Program-made: the position numbers and the translations under genes
Source of the DNA: Paenibacillus sp. CF384
GTDB taxonomy: Bacteria > Bacillota > Bacilli > Paenibacillales > Paenibacillaceae
Direction: 5' to 3'
DNA: 64,000 bases
NCBI RefSeq assembly: GCF_900106745.1
Contig: NZ_FNNV01000006.1
Span: forward strand, 124,001-188,000
Notes under the pieces: generated by a model
Seen by the model: only the letters and a program-made list of their open reading frames with translations
The model's database searches: none
Told to the model about the DNA's origin: nothing
In this document: positions 17,811 to 26,590 of the stretch, piece after piece
How the letters are laid out: each line of letters starts with the position of its first letter
Numbering within the stretch: the stretch's first letter is position 1

Positions 17811-18057
17811 AAAAAAGCCTTCGCCTCTACGTCTGATGTCAGACATAGGGACGAAAGCTATTACGCTCCCGCGGTTCCACCCTACTTGGCCTTCAAGCGC
17901 TAATCCGCACGGATGCTTGAAAACCCTCTTTTCTAAGCTTGCATAAACTCCGGAGTGCCTTTCATCGCGAACGTCCGACCAGGCTCCCACTGTCCCCGGC
18001 TCGCTTGTCTGACGACTGTACGTGATTACTTTCTCCATCATCGTTCATATTTCATAA
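17811..18057 (-). promoter_or_regulatory. T-box leader controlling glyQS
   Basis: Minus-strand leader. The T-box core AGGGTGGAACCGCGGG lies at 17868-17883, where it would pair with the NCCA end of uncharged tRNA. A terminator follows at 17811-17858: a 20-bp stem ending in TTTTTT just before glyQ. Upstream, stem I bears a candidate GGC glycine specifier (17957-17959, in GAAAGGCACTCC). Uncharged tRNA-Gly would favour the antiterminator and switch on glyQS. The specifier position is by eye. Confidence 0.9.
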
Positions 18058-18063
18058 TATCCT

Positions 18064-18092
18064 ATCTTAGCAATTCTAACCACTTGTGTCAA
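18064..18092 (-). promoter_or_regulatory. Sigma-A promoter of the glyQS T-box transcript
   Basis: Minus strand: -35 TTGACA (18087-18092), 17-base spacer, -10 TAAGAT (18064-18069), placing the start near 18057. Confidence 0.85.
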
Positions 18093-18109
18093 CGAGAAAC
18101 TTCATTCAC

Positions 18110-19501
18110 CTACAGCGGCACAGCATCACTGCTATTTCCGGCGGTGCCGAGCTTTCTATCTTCACGGAATGCGTCAGCAAACAGCAGCTTCTTGCGATGC
18201 TTGCGCCACCTCAAATAACATAACGCACCGCGCAGATATTCGTCGCTGATCATCCCTATATAAATACCATAGAGCCCCCAATGCATCGGGACGGCAAGGA
18301 TATAGGAAACCCCAACCGCAATGATCCACATGCTCGGCAACGAGTAAGTCATAACCGTGCGGCTGTCGCCTACAGCACCAAGCGACTGACCGAGTGCCAT
18401 ATTCAGCATTTTGCCGGGCTGCAGTGCTAAGTTAAGCCAGAGAAGAGATACGGCCATGTCGATAATCCAAGGATCCTTCGTAAATGTCGAAATGATCGAA
18501 GTTCGGAACAGCAGCAGCAGGGCTGTATTCGCAAGGACAACGATAACCCCGAAGCCTAAGGCTCGATATGCACTATAGTATGCTTGCCTTAGTTTCTTCG
18601 CTCCATACAAATGCGCGATTTGGATTTGGGCAGCAAGCGCGAGCGACCAGCCAAATGTGAAGGCGAATGACTCCATGGTGTTCATATAGGTACGAGCGGC
18701 AAGCGGTTGTTCACCCATAGAGGCAATGATACTGAAAATAACAACCTGCGAGAACGTCCATGAAGCACCGTTCACACTGATTGGCCAGCCGATCTTAATG
18801 ACTTCTTTGAGCAGCCTCGCATGAAAGCGACCGAATTCACGAAGCAAGACCGGTGCTCCAAATGCATGCCGGAACAAATGCTGCTGGAAGAAGAAGGCTA
18901 CCGTCCGGCTAATAATGGTCGAAATTCCAACCCCCATTAGTCCAAGCTCCGGCAGACCGAACGCCCCGAATATAAATGCATAGTTCAGTACAACATGCAG
19001 GACATTCATACCAAGCGCAATATACATGGGAGAACGAGTATTTCCTGTATTTCTGACAGCCGTGCTCATCGATAAATTGAGCGCCGTGATGACCATCCCA
19101 CCGCCGACGATCGACATGTAGGTATGAGACATACCTTTCAAATTATCCGGCACATGCAAGGCTGTCGTAAATAACGGAGTCCCATAAATCAATAAAACAC
19201 TAATGATAATGCCTAATAATACAGTGATGGAAACGGACATAATGCCGATTTTGCGCGCTTCGTCCGGCTTGCCCCCGCCCAGCTTCTGGGCGATAAGAAT
19301 GCCGGCCCCGCTCGTCACAAGCGTGAACAAAATAATGACCGCATTGAAGAACATATTCGATATCCCGACAACAGCGACGGCATCATCCGAAATTCGGCTA
19401 ACCATCAAGGTGTCTGCTGTTCCGAGCATGAATTGCAGCATCATCTCAATCATAATCGGCCATGTCAGCGACCAAATTCTCGGTGTCGACTGTGAAGCCA
19501 T
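18110..19501 (-). CDS. MATE-family efflux transporter
   Basis: 463 residues with about 12 membrane helices in two homologous halves, the MATE fold. The N-terminal half has PIMIEMMLQFMLGTADTLMVSRISDDAVAVVG and LVTSGAGILIAQKLGGG; the equivalent motif recurs in the second half around SLALAAQIQIAHLYGA. Such proteins export cationic compounds using Na+ or H+ gradients; the substrate cannot be read from sequence. The start has a CAGGAGGTA box 12 bases upstream. It interrupts the usual recO-glyQ neighbourhood. Confidence 0.88.
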   Translation of the reverse strand: MASQSTPRIWSLTWPIMIEMMLQFMLGTADTLMVSRISDDAVAVVGISNMFFNAVIILFTLVTSGAGILIAQKLGGGKPDEARKIGIMSVSITVLLGIIISVLLIYGTPLFTTALHVPDNLKGMSHTYMSIVGGGMVITALNLSMSTAVRNTGNTRSPMYIALGMNVLHVVLNYAFIFGAFGLPELGLMGVGISTIISRTVAFFFQQHLFRHAFGAPVLLREFGRFHARLLKEVIKIGWPISVNGASWTFSQVVIFSIIASMGEQPLAARTYMNTMESFAFTFGWSLALAAQIQIAHLYGAKKLRQAYYSAYRALGFGVIVVLANTALLLLFRTSIISTFTKDPWIIDMAVSLLWLNLALQPGKMLNMALGQSLGAVGDSRTVMTYSLPSMWIIAVGVSYILAVPMHWGLYGIYIGMISDEYLRGALCYLRWRKHRKKLLFADAFREDRKLGTAGNSSDAVPL

Positions 19502-19534
19502 AGCGAAACTGTACCTCCTGCCTAATTGGCTTAA

Positions 19535-20281
19535 TTACAGCGAATAACGATCCATTTGATCCAGAAAAGAGCGGGATTTCAGCTGCAAGCCAATATGAGT
19601 GTCCATTAGCGAACGCATGATGTGCTTCAATTGCTGCTTCGTCTCGTCCTTCACTTGAATGTTGCCAAGTCTGCGCATATCGAGCTGCCAGAATAATCGC
19701 AGCAGCTTAAGAGCACCTTCGCTAAGCTCGATTGCAGAAGTGTCTTTGTAGCGGCATCTTCCGCAGATGATGCCGCCGCCTCTTACACTTAGTGCCATGG
19801 GACCGCTCTCATTACCACATGAGATACATGCACTAAGATCCGGAGCATATCCGGCTGCGGCAAGAATTTTCATCTCGAAGAGCTGGATCGTAATCAGTAA
19901 ATCCTTTCCTTCGCCAATCGCGATCAGGCAAGCCTTTAACTGCTCATACATGAATGAACCCAAGTCCTCTTCCTGCAGCGCGCGGTCTACTAATTCCACG
20001 GCATAAGAAGAATAGGCGGTTTTATCCAGCTGTTCACGCAAAACATGGTGAGATTCAATAATCTCACCATGCGTTAACGTTCCCAGACCGCTGTTTCGGA
20101 AGAATAGATATTCGCCGTGCGTAAATAATTGCGCGAGCGATCCATGCCTGCTCTTTAGTTTTTTGGCGCCACGCACGACAATTCCGATCTTGCCGTGCGT
20201 ATTCGTCAGCAGCGTAATGATTTTATTGCCTTCCCCATAATCCATGCTCCGGATGACAATGCCTTCGACTCGGTACTGCAT
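19535..20281 (-). CDS. recO: DNA repair protein RecO
   Basis: 248 residues from the ATG at 20281, which has GGGGGAG 7 bases upstream; the longer open frame runs into the yqzL gene in another frame. RecO anneals single strands and loads RecA with RecF and RecR. The OB-fold N-terminus (MQYRVEGIVIRSMDYGEGNKI) is followed by a helical domain and a zinc-binding site with CISCG and CGRCR. It lies downstream of yqzL and era, the conserved order. Confidence 0.95.
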   Translation of the reverse strand: MQYRVEGIVIRSMDYGEGNKIITLLTNTHGKIGIVVRGAKKLKSRHGSLAQLFTHGEYLFFRNSGLGTLTHGEIIESHHVLREQLDKTAYSSYAVELVDRALQEEDLGSFMYEQLKACLIAIGEGKDLLITIQLFEMKILAAAGYAPDLSACISCGNESGPMALSVRGGGIICGRCRYKDTSAIELSEGALKLLRLFWQLDMRRLGNIQVKDETKQQLKHIMRSLMDTHIGLQLKSRSFLDQMDRYSL

Positions 20282-20307
20282 ATCGCTTCTCCCCCAACCT
20301 GCGCGTC

Positions 20308-20457
20308 CTAAACGGAATCCGTTTCGGGCGCTGGTTCTCCCTCTTCCTCGCTGCCGACAGCTTCCGGAGAAGCTGCCTGCTCGTCCATCTCCCTGTAAAG
20401 CATGAAAGCTTCCACATCCCCGGTCAGCGTAAAATACTTCCACGAAAAGTCTCGCAT
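20308..20457 (-). CDS. yqzL: YqzL-family small protein
   Basis: 49 residues, MRDFSWKYFTLTGDVEAFML at the N-terminus and an acidic C-terminus ending in TDSV. The D-F/L-W-K-Y-F-x-x-T-G-x-(I/V)-x-x-(Y/F)-L pattern is the YqzL family signature, found between era and recO in Bacillales. The function is unknown. The start ATG has a GGAAAGGAT ribosome-binding site; the stop TAG lies 27 bases before recO. It is too short to be noticed by length-based gene calling. Confidence 0.88.
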   Translation of the reverse strand: MRDFSWKYFTLTGDVEAFMLYREMDEQAASPEAVGSEEEGEPAPETDSV

Positions 20458-20569
20458 TCGTATTCATCCTTTCCGCGCTCAAGAATGTTGCTCACGGATT
20501 AGGATGCGATGAAGATGATGACGCTATGCCAGACAAATTACGGACATTTTCCCGAAGAAAGGAAACTGG

Positions 20570-21505
20570 CTAATCGTTTCTGAAACCAAGATCCTTCAGC
20601 ACTCGATCTTGGTTACGCCAATCTTTCTTCACCTTCACCCATAGCTCCAGAAAAACGCGAGAGCCGAGCAAGGTTTCGATGTCGCGGCGCGCTTCTTTAC
20701 CAACTTGCTTGAGCAATGCGCCTTGCTTGCCGATAACGATTCCCTTCTGAGAATCACGCTCGACATAGATAACAGCTCCGATATTGACGACGCCGTTCTC
20801 TTGCACCTTCATCGTTTCAATCGCAACGGCGATGGAATGCGGCACCTCTTCGCGCGTCAGATGAAGAATTTTCTCACGGACAAGCTCCGCACATACGAAT
20901 TGCTCCGGATGATCCGTTACTTGATCGGCAGGATAATATTGCGGCCCTTCCGGCAAATAGCCGCTGAGCACTCGAAGAAGAGTATCCACGTTGTTGCCTT
21001 TCAGCGCAGAGATCGGGATAATTTCCGCAAAATCATACAGATCTTTATATTGCACAATGAGCGGCAGCAGCGCTTCCGGCTCAATTTTGTCAATTTTGTT
21101 CATGATGAGGAACACCGGCGTCTTGATTTTCTTAAGTGCCTCAATAATGAAACGGTCTCCTCCACCGATTCCCTCTGAAGCATCGATTAGGAATAGGGCT
21201 GCGTCAACCTCGCCAAGCGTGCCTACAGCGGACTTCACCATGAAGTCCCCTAGCTTGGAAGTCGGTTTGTGTATCCCTGGCGTATCCAGGAATACAATTT
21301 GGGAATTGTCCTTTGTGTAGACGCCATGAATTTTGTTCCGCGTTGTCTGTGGCTTATCGGACATGATGGCGATTTTCTGCCCGATAACCTCGTTAATTAA
21401 AGTCGATTTGCCGACGTTTGGTCTGCCGATAATCGCGACGAAACCGGAATGGTATTTCTCCTTGGATCCTTTAGATCCTTTTGATCCTGACGATGATGAA
21501 TTCAT
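20570..21505 (-). CDS. era: GTPase Era
   Basis: 311 residues. Era binds the 3' end of 16S rRNA and acts in 30S subunit assembly. GTPase motifs are G1 [10 protein letters not shown]3 DTPGIH and G4 NKID; the C-terminal KH domain contains [18 protein letters not shown]. The first 16 residues are an added Ser/Gly/Lys tail with three GSK copies not found in B. subtilis Era. A GATAAAGGAAC ribosome-binding site precedes the ATG. Confidence 0.96.
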   Translation of the reverse strand: MNSSSSGSKGSKGSKEKYHSGFVAIIGRPNVGKSTLINEVIGQKIAIMSDKPQTTRNKIHGVYTKDNSQIVFLDTPGIHKPTSKLGDFMVKSAVGTLGEVDAALFLIDASEGIGGGDRFIIEALKKIKTPVFLIMNKIDKIEPEALLPLIVQYKDLYDFAEIIPISALKGNNVDTLLRVLSGYLPEGPQYYPADQVTDHPEQFVCAELVREKILHLTREEVPHSIAVAIETMKVQENGVVNIGAVIYVERDSQKGIVIGKQGALLKQVGKEARRDIETLLGSRVFLELWVKVKKDWRNQDRVLKDLGFRND

Positions 21506-21544
21506 AAGCTGTTCCTTTATCCCCTTCCGGAATGTTGCGCGTTC

Positions 21545-21982
21545 TTACGCTTTCGTTAATGCATCCGATGAGAAGGCACCCGGCAGCAGCTCCGCTACTG
21601 TCGATACACGCCATTCTCCCTTCATATTGCTCATAATGACGGGCATGTCCGGCGGGCAAAGCTCCACCATTACTTGTCTGCACACGCCGCAAGGCGTAAT
21701 AGGTGTATCCGTATCTCCGACGACCGCAATCGCTTCGAATGAGCCGGCATGATGTCCGTCTGCAATAGCCCGAAACAAAGCCGTACGTTCCGCGCAGTTT
21801 GTCGGACTGTAAGCTGCATTCTCTACGTTGCAGCCAAAATGCACGCCGCCCTCGGCATCCAGCAGCGCCGCTCCGACTTGAAAACCGGAATAAGGCACAT
21901 AAGCCCGGCTGCGAGCTTCTATGGCTTGCTGCATGAGCTGCTGCCAAACCGGCGATAATTCCCCGATTGATGTTGATGTCAT
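21545..21982 (-). CDS. cdd: Cytidine deaminase
   Basis: 145 residues from the ATG at 21982, which has AGGAG 8 bases upstream. It deaminates cytidine and deoxycytidine for pyrimidine salvage. The zinc site is complete: CNVENAAYSPTNCAERTA carries the first Cys ligand region and catalytic glutamate, and PCGVCRQV supplies the two remaining cysteines. The substrate motif YVPYSGFQVGAALL is present. It lies between dgkA and era, as in B. subtilis. Confidence 0.95.
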   Translation of the reverse strand: MTSTSIGELSPVWQQLMQQAIEARSRAYVPYSGFQVGAALLDAEGGVHFGCNVENAAYSPTNCAERTALFRAIADGHHAGSFEAIAVVGDTDTPITPCGVCRQVMVELCPPDMPVIMSNMKGEWRVSTVAELLPGAFSSDALTKA

Positions 21983-21999
21983 CCTTAAAGCTCCTCTCA

Positions 22000-22350
22000 T
22001 TAAGGCCATAGATGCGGAATAAATACAAACAGGCCGATAATAACGGCCCCAATTGCAGCAACCAGCACACCGCCGGCTGCTGTATCCTTGGCAGCTTTGG
22101 CAAGCGGATGCTGGCTAGGACTAGCCAGATCAACGACATGCTCGACTGCCGTATTCATCAGTTCGGCTGCCATTACAACAGCTTGGGCTGCAATAATAAC
22201 AACCCATTCTATTCGAGTCAGTCCGACCATCAGTCCCGCCACATTAACAACGATTGCGCAAACCACATGAATTTGCATATTGGCTTGGGTGCGCACTGCT
22301 GATAGGATTCCTGAACCCGCATAATAGAAGCTGCGCAGCAGTCGTTTCAT
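22000..22350 (-). CDS. dgkA: Diacylglycerol kinase-family protein (probable undecaprenol kinase)
   Basis: 116 residues with three membrane helices. The family motif is AAELMNTAVEHVVDL, which includes the catalytic glutamate and the nucleotide-binding residues; AKAAKDTAAGGVLVAAI follows, as in DgkA. Gram-positive members mainly phosphorylate undecaprenol for cell-wall lipid carrier recycling. Its ATG overlaps the ybeY stop at 22350. Confidence 0.93.
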   Translation of the reverse strand: MKRLLRSFYYAGSGILSAVRTQANMQIHVVCAIVVNVAGLMVGLTRIEWVVIIAAQAVVMAAELMNTAVEHVVDLASPSQHPLAKAAKDTAAGGVLVAAIGAVIIGLFVFIPHLWP

Positions 22351-22847
22351 TAACGAGTCAGACCTGCTTGGCGGAGAACAGCTTCCTGCTTCTCCGTCAT
22401 AACAGCTTCGCTTGCCTCATCTTGGTGATCATATCCAATCAAATGAAGGAAGCCATGCACGAATAGAAATCCGAGCTCGCGCTCCAAGGAATGGCCATAT
22501 TCTTCACTTTGTAGTTTAGCCCGTTCCGCCGAAATAATAATATCGCCAAGCATCCCTTCGAACGGCACCGTCTCGCTCTCATCGTCTACCTCGTAGATGA
22601 TTTCAAGCTCTTCGTCTGTTTCCTCCTGCATAGCGAAGGAAAGCACGTCTGTAGGACGGTCGATATTGCGATATTCGCGGTTCAATTGATGAATTTCTTC
22701 ATCATCCACAATGGAGAGCGTTACTTCCCCTTCGGTCATGCCTTCCGCTTCGGCAGCCAGCTGCAGCAGCTGCTCCAGTACCCCGATAAAGGATTCGGAA
22801 ATTTCGACTTTCTCTTGATCATTGCTCCATTCCAACTTCAAACTCAT
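22350..22847 (-). CDS. ybeY: Endoribonuclease YbeY (16S rRNA maturation)
   Basis: 165 residues. A zinc metallo-RNase needed for 16S rRNA 3'-end maturation and ribosome quality control. The zinc motif H-x3-H-x5-H is HGFLHLIGYDH; the family block RPTDVLSF lies before it. The ATG overlaps the last codon of pgpH by 4 bases, so translation is coupled. Confidence 0.95.
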   Translation of the reverse strand: MSLKLEWSNDQEKVEISESFIGVLEQLLQLAAEAEGMTEGEVTLSIVDDEEIHQLNREYRNIDRPTDVLSFAMQEETDEELEIIYEVDDESETVPFEGMLGDIIISAERAKLQSEEYGHSLERELGFLFVHGFLHLIGYDHQDEASEAVMTEKQEAVLRQAGLTR

Positions 22848-25105
22848 GCCAGACGCTCCTTTTGTTTAACATCTTCCGGATATTCAATGCGCGAGTGGAA
22901 AATCCCGATAACCGTTTCTTTCAACGTCTGTGCGATCTTCTCCAGCTCCTTGAGCGTCAAATCGCATTCATTGAACTGATCATCGTCCAGCCGGCTTTTA
23001 ATGATCTTGTGAATCATGGATTCTACCTGCTCCACGGTCGGGCTACGCAAGCTTCGTACTGCCGCTTCCACGCAATCCGCGATGCCGACGATCGCCGCTT
23101 CCTTCGACTGTGCTTTTGGCCCGGGATACCTGAAGTCTTCCTCTGTAAAATCAGGCTCCAAGCCCGCTTCCTCAGACAATTTGTAAGCCTTGTGATAAAA
23201 GTATTTCAGACAAGTCGTTCCGTGGTGCTGCTCGGCAATATCTCGGATTGGCTTCGGCAACTTATGATTGCGGAGCATCTCCACGCCGTCGCGCGCATGG
23301 GCGATTATAATCGATTTACTTAATTTAGGCTCAATGGAATCATGCGGATTTTCATAGTTTGTCTGATTTTCGATAAAATAACTAGGTCGCTTCGTCTTCC
23401 CGATATCATGATAGAACGAACCTACCCGACATAAGAGACCGTTCGCGCCAATCGACTCTGCCGCCGCTTCCGATAAATTGCCGACCATCACGCTGTGATG
23501 GTACGTTCCGGGCGTCTCCGTCAGCAGCTTGCGCAGCAGCGGATGGTTCGGATTGGACAGCTCCACGAGCTTCAGGGCAGATAGAATCCCGAATGTCACT
23601 TCAAAGAACGGCATTAATCCCACTACCAGTATCGCCGTCAACAGCCCGCTGGCAAACGCAAACGCGACCGTCATGATCATTTCTGATTTGGGAGGAAGCT
23701 CGCCAAGCAATAGAATAGCCAGAACAGAGGCCGAGCCGAACAAGCTGACCATGATACCGGCCTTCAGAATCGTCGAACGCTGGCTTGCGCGATGGATCGC
23801 GAAGATTGCGGCGAACGAGATGACAGCAGTCGTGAATCCATAATTAAAGTCAAATAGCTGACCCGATTCCATATTGAAAATAACACTGCCCATAATGGCA
23901 AATAGAAACGAGCTCACAACAGCCAGCTGAATGTCCAGCAGCAGCACGATCAGCATGGCCCCCATCGCGGTAGGCGCTAAGTAACCGACATACGGCATCT
24001 CCTGCGTTTGTGTCAGTTCCACGATGTGCATGGCAAGAATATTGAGCAAGAAGATCAAGAGCAGCATCGAGAGCTGAGCATTGCTGTACTTCAAATTCGT
24101 CGATCCGCTGCTCAATCCAGCCGCTCGCTCCAGATAACTGTAGATCACGATCAGAAAGAGTACAGATAGCAGCAGCAAGCCAAGCTGCGGCCAATAGGAC
24201 TTCTTCGTTTGAAGCACGCCGATAGAGGAAAGACGGTCATAGAGTTCCTTCGAGATGATCTCGCCTTTATGAACGATGATATCGCCTTGCTTTACCACTA
24301 CAGGAGTCGTATTTTCTTTGGCCGCTACTTTCGCATCATTGGTTGCTTGCGAATCAAGAAACTTATTCGGCATGATCGCGTATCTGGCAAGCTCCTGCAC
24401 GATCTCCCTTGTTTTGCGTTCGGTAAGCGTACTCGCATTGACGAGCTCAGCGACTTTCGTTCTTGCCGTCTCCGCTTCACGGAGCGAATCGCTCATCAGC
24501 TTGCGGACGATATTCACGCCAACCAGATGCATGTCGCTCAGCTGAATCGCGGAGAGCGAAGGCAGTTTATAATACGTTTCCTCCGGAATCCGATAAGCCT
24601 GCGATTTCACCACTACTGCCATTTCATCAAGCAATGTATCGTTATAAGTGCCATTCCCTTTGTTATTCTGAACAAATTGATCGACGTATTCCGTATACAG
24701 CTGCGGAATTTCGTTGCGATAGATGGACACCTTATTTTCCAACGTGACTTGGTCGTCCTGATTCAACTGCTCCATGCGTGCGAAAATCTGCTCCAGCAGC
24801 GCTTCGCTGCGGAGGGCCACAATCGAATAAATCGGCTCCACTCGATCGGCAGCAAGCTCCTGCGCCTGAAGCGTAGCCTTCTCATCCTTAATATCCACCG
24901 GCGCTTCAATGTCGCGGTCGCTAGCTTTGCCTAACTCGATATTGTACGTCTTGGGGAGCACGTGCGGGGCAAGAGAGAAATAAAATAGCAAAACAAACAG
25001 AAGCAGCAATACCCAGCGAACAGCCGAGCTGTGCTTCCATCCACTCCATCCGGAGGACGATGACGTCCACTTAGACTCATCCGGGTTGGCTTGTTGATTT
25101 ACCAT
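22844..25105 (-). CDS. pgpH: 7TM-HD family phosphohydrolase (PgpH/YqfF)
   Basis: 753 residues. A first membrane helix (WVLLLLFVLLFYFSLAP) is followed by a large extracellular 7TMR-HDED domain (to about residue 300), seven membrane helices, and a cytoplasmic HD domain with YHHSVMVGNLSEAAAE, FYHDIGK, the HARDGVEMLRNHKLP region and EQHHGT. The metal-binding H and D residues are intact. Homologues hydrolyse cyclic di-AMP. AGGAGGATAT is 7 bases before the ATG. It is upstream of and coupled to ybeY. Confidence 0.93.
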   Translation of the reverse strand: MVNQQANPDESKWTSSSSGWSGWKHSSAVRWVLLLLFVLLFYFSLAPHVLPKTYNIELGKASDRDIEAPVDIKDEKATLQAQELAADRVEPIYSIVALRSEALLEQIFARMEQLNQDDQVTLENKVSIYRNEIPQLYTEYVDQFVQNNKGNGTYNDTLLDEMAVVVKSQAYRIPEETYYKLPSLSAIQLSDMHLVGVNIVRKLMSDSLREAETARTKVAELVNASTLTERKTREIVQELARYAIMPNKFLDSQATNDAKVAAKENTTPVVVKQGDIIVHKGEIISKELYDRLSSIGVLQTKKSYWPQLGLLLLSVLFLIVIYSYLERAAGLSSGSTNLKYSNAQLSMLLLIFLLNILAMHIVELTQTQEMPYVGYLAPTAMGAMLIVLLLDIQLAVVSSFLFAIMGSVIFNMESGQLFDFNYGFTTAVISFAAIFAIHRASQRSTILKAGIMVSLFGSASVLAILLLGELPPKSEMIMTVAFAFASGLLTAILVVGLMPFFEVTFGILSALKLVELSNPNHPLLRKLLTETPGTYHHSVMVGNLSEAAAESIGANGLLCRVGSFYHDIGKTKRPSYFIENQTNYENPHDSIEPKLSKSIIIAHARDGVEMLRNHKLPKPIRDIAEQHHGTTCLKYFYHKAYKLSEEAGLEPDFTEEDFRYPGPKAQSKEAAIVGIADCVEAAVRSLRSPTVEQVESMIHKIIKSRLDDDQFNECDLTLKELEKIAQTLKETVIGIFHSRIEYPEDVKQKERLA

Positions 25106-25129
25106 GGTTGATATCCTCCTAGAAACTAC

Positions 25130-25335
25130 ACATCCCCCCGGACCCCCTTACGAAAGGGGATCCCCAGGGACGACTTTATCCCTGGAACCCTTACAGTAAA
25201 GAAATCCCCATGGACACTGTCCCTGGACCCTATATGCACCTGTAGAGATTAATACTTGATTACAACTGCCGATACATCCCCCTAAATCCCCCTTAACTAA
25301 GGGGGACCCCAAGGACTCCGTCCCTGGACCCGGAA
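25130..25335. repeat. Three diverged copies of a palindromic intergenic element
   Basis: Between pgpH and phoH, three related stretches carry (minus strand) a CCAGGGA...GTCC...GGGGAT core: around 25134-25190, 25203-25231 and 25273-25332. The first and third continue with CCCCTT...AAGGGG arms (for example CCCCTTACGAAAGGGG). Each can fold on itself. The pattern looks like REP-type dispersed repeats, but the window alone cannot show how common they are. Confidence 0.65.
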
Positions 25336-25497
25336 TGTACCGTGCCTGCCGCCTGGGCCGTCTTCGACCATACTTCGACGTTGGCTCGTTTTTCTCCGCT
25401 AACGCGGACCACTCTTCATGCGGCGTCCTTACCCGGCTTGATGCCCCGGGTGGAACGCTGCTGCTTTCGTGCGATTAGCGTTACTACCGTGCTAGGA
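25336..25497. other. Noncoding stretch between repeat blocks
   Basis: No gene, convincing promoter or strong hairpin was seen here; the base composition is similar to the surroundings. Confidence 0.4.
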
Positions 25498-25605
25498 ATC
25501 GCTTTGTGACCTGCGGTCACAAGGCTTACCTACTGCTTTGTGACCTGCGGTCACAGGCTTACCTAGTGCTAGACGCTTATGGCCTGCGGTCATAAGGCTT
25601 GCCTA
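25498..25605 (-). repeat. Three tandem hairpin units, one forming the 3' end of phoH
   Basis: Minus strand: a unit reading GGTAAGCCTTGTGACC, GCA, GGTCACAAAGC plus a short linker occurs three times (about 33-40 bases each). Each unit forms an 8-bp hairpin around CTGC/GCAG. The first unit, with compensating changes (TTATGACC / GGCCATAA), supplies the last codons and stop of phoH. The array may act as a terminator or transcript-end stabiliser. Confidence 0.8.
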
Positions 25606-26584
25606 TTGGTTCGTTGGTTTGCACTTCGGCGTCGATATTGTAGGCGGTTATGATTTTTTGGACGAGACTGTGACGTACAACGTCCTGTTCTGTGAATAAG
25701 ATAAAGCCGATCTCCGGGATGTTCGCTAAGATGCGCTGCGCTTCGATGAGTCCTGAGCGCTTGCCGCGCGGCAGGTCGATTTGGGTGACGTCTCCGGTAA
25801 TCACCATCTTGGAGCCGAACCCAAGCCTCGTCAGAAACATCTTCATCTGCTCCGGTGTCGTGTTCTGTGCTTCGTCCAAAATTATAAATGAATCCTCAAG
25901 CGTCCGTCCGCGCATGTAGGCGAGCGGCGCCACTTCAATGAGACCGCGCTCGAACGCCTTGGTCGTCTGATCCGGACCAAGCACATCATGAAGCGCATCA
26001 TACAGCGGCCGTAAATACGGATCAACCTTCTCTTGCAAATCGCCAGGCAGGAATCCGAGATTCTCGCCCGCTTCAACGGCAGGACGCGTCAGCACGATCC
26101 GCTTGACCGAGCCTTCCTTCAGTGCCGCTACGGCAAGCACGACTGCCAAGTACGTTTTACCCGTACCTGCGGGTCCGATCCCGAATACGATATCCATCTT
26201 CTTGATCGTCTTGACGTAATGGCGTTGACCAATCGTCTTTACCCGAATCGGTTTACCGCGAAACGTGGTCGTTATTTCCGCTTTGAAGAGGTCTAGCAAT
26301 TGCTCGGCCTGCATCGTCTTGGAGAGATCCAAGGCGTATGCGATGTCGCGCTCCGTCGGCGAATATCCGCCTCTTATAAGCTGCTGCAAAACCGTATAAA
26401 GCTGTTCAATAGAATCCACCTCGGAGGTTGGCCCCGAAATGGAAATTTCCGCATCGCGAGACATAATGTCCGCCGATGTCTGCTGCTGGACTAGGCGCAG
26501 AAATTTATCCTGCGGACCAAGCAGTGCAAGTCCTTCCGCTGCGTTTGCAAGTGGAATTTTGGCTACTTTGAATTCATTTTGCAA
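25577..26584 (-). CDS. PhoH-family ATPase
   Basis: 335 residues. A KH-like N-terminal region is followed by the PhoH P-loop domain: Walker [13 protein letters not shown] (about residues 137-148), the [16 protein letters not shown] block and Walker [11 protein letters not shown]. The family are ATP-binding proteins thought to act on RNA; the exact reaction is not settled. It follows yqfD by 6 bases in the conserved yqfC-yqfD-phoH-yqfF order. The last residues (GKPYDRRP) are encoded by the first unit of a tandem hairpin repeat, so its C-terminus is probably not conserved. Confidence 0.93.
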   Translation of the reverse strand: MQNEFKVAKIPLANAAEGLALLGPQDKFLRLVQQQTSADIMSRDAEISISGPTSEVDSIEQLYTVLQQLIRGGYSPTERDIAYALDLSKTMQAEQLLDLFKAEITTTFRGKPIRVKTIGQRHYVKTIKKMDIVFGIGPAGTGKTYLAVVLAVAALKEGSVKRIVLTRPAVEAGENLGFLPGDLQEKVDPYLRPLYDALHDVLGPDQTTKAFERGLIEVAPLAYMRGRTLEDSFIILDEAQNTTPEQMKMFLTRLGFGSKMVITGDVTQIDLPRGKRSGLIEAQRILANIPEIGFILFTEQDVVRHSLVQKIITAYNIDAEVQTNEPIGKPYDRRP

Positions 26585-26590
26585 AAATAC

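Noticed and set aside
17745-18041. 98-codon open frame on the minus strand upstream of glyQ
   Set aside because: It lies entirely within the T-box leader and its sequence is dictated by the RNA structure; the glycyl-tRNA synthetase start is downstream.
20282-20482. Upstream extension of recO
   Set aside because: The real start is the ATG at 20281 with a good ribosome-binding site; the extension overlaps yqzL in another frame.
25130-25605. Insertion sequence remnant
   Set aside because: No transposase fragment or terminal inverted-repeat pair with target duplication was seen; the repeats fit REP-like or hairpin elements better.
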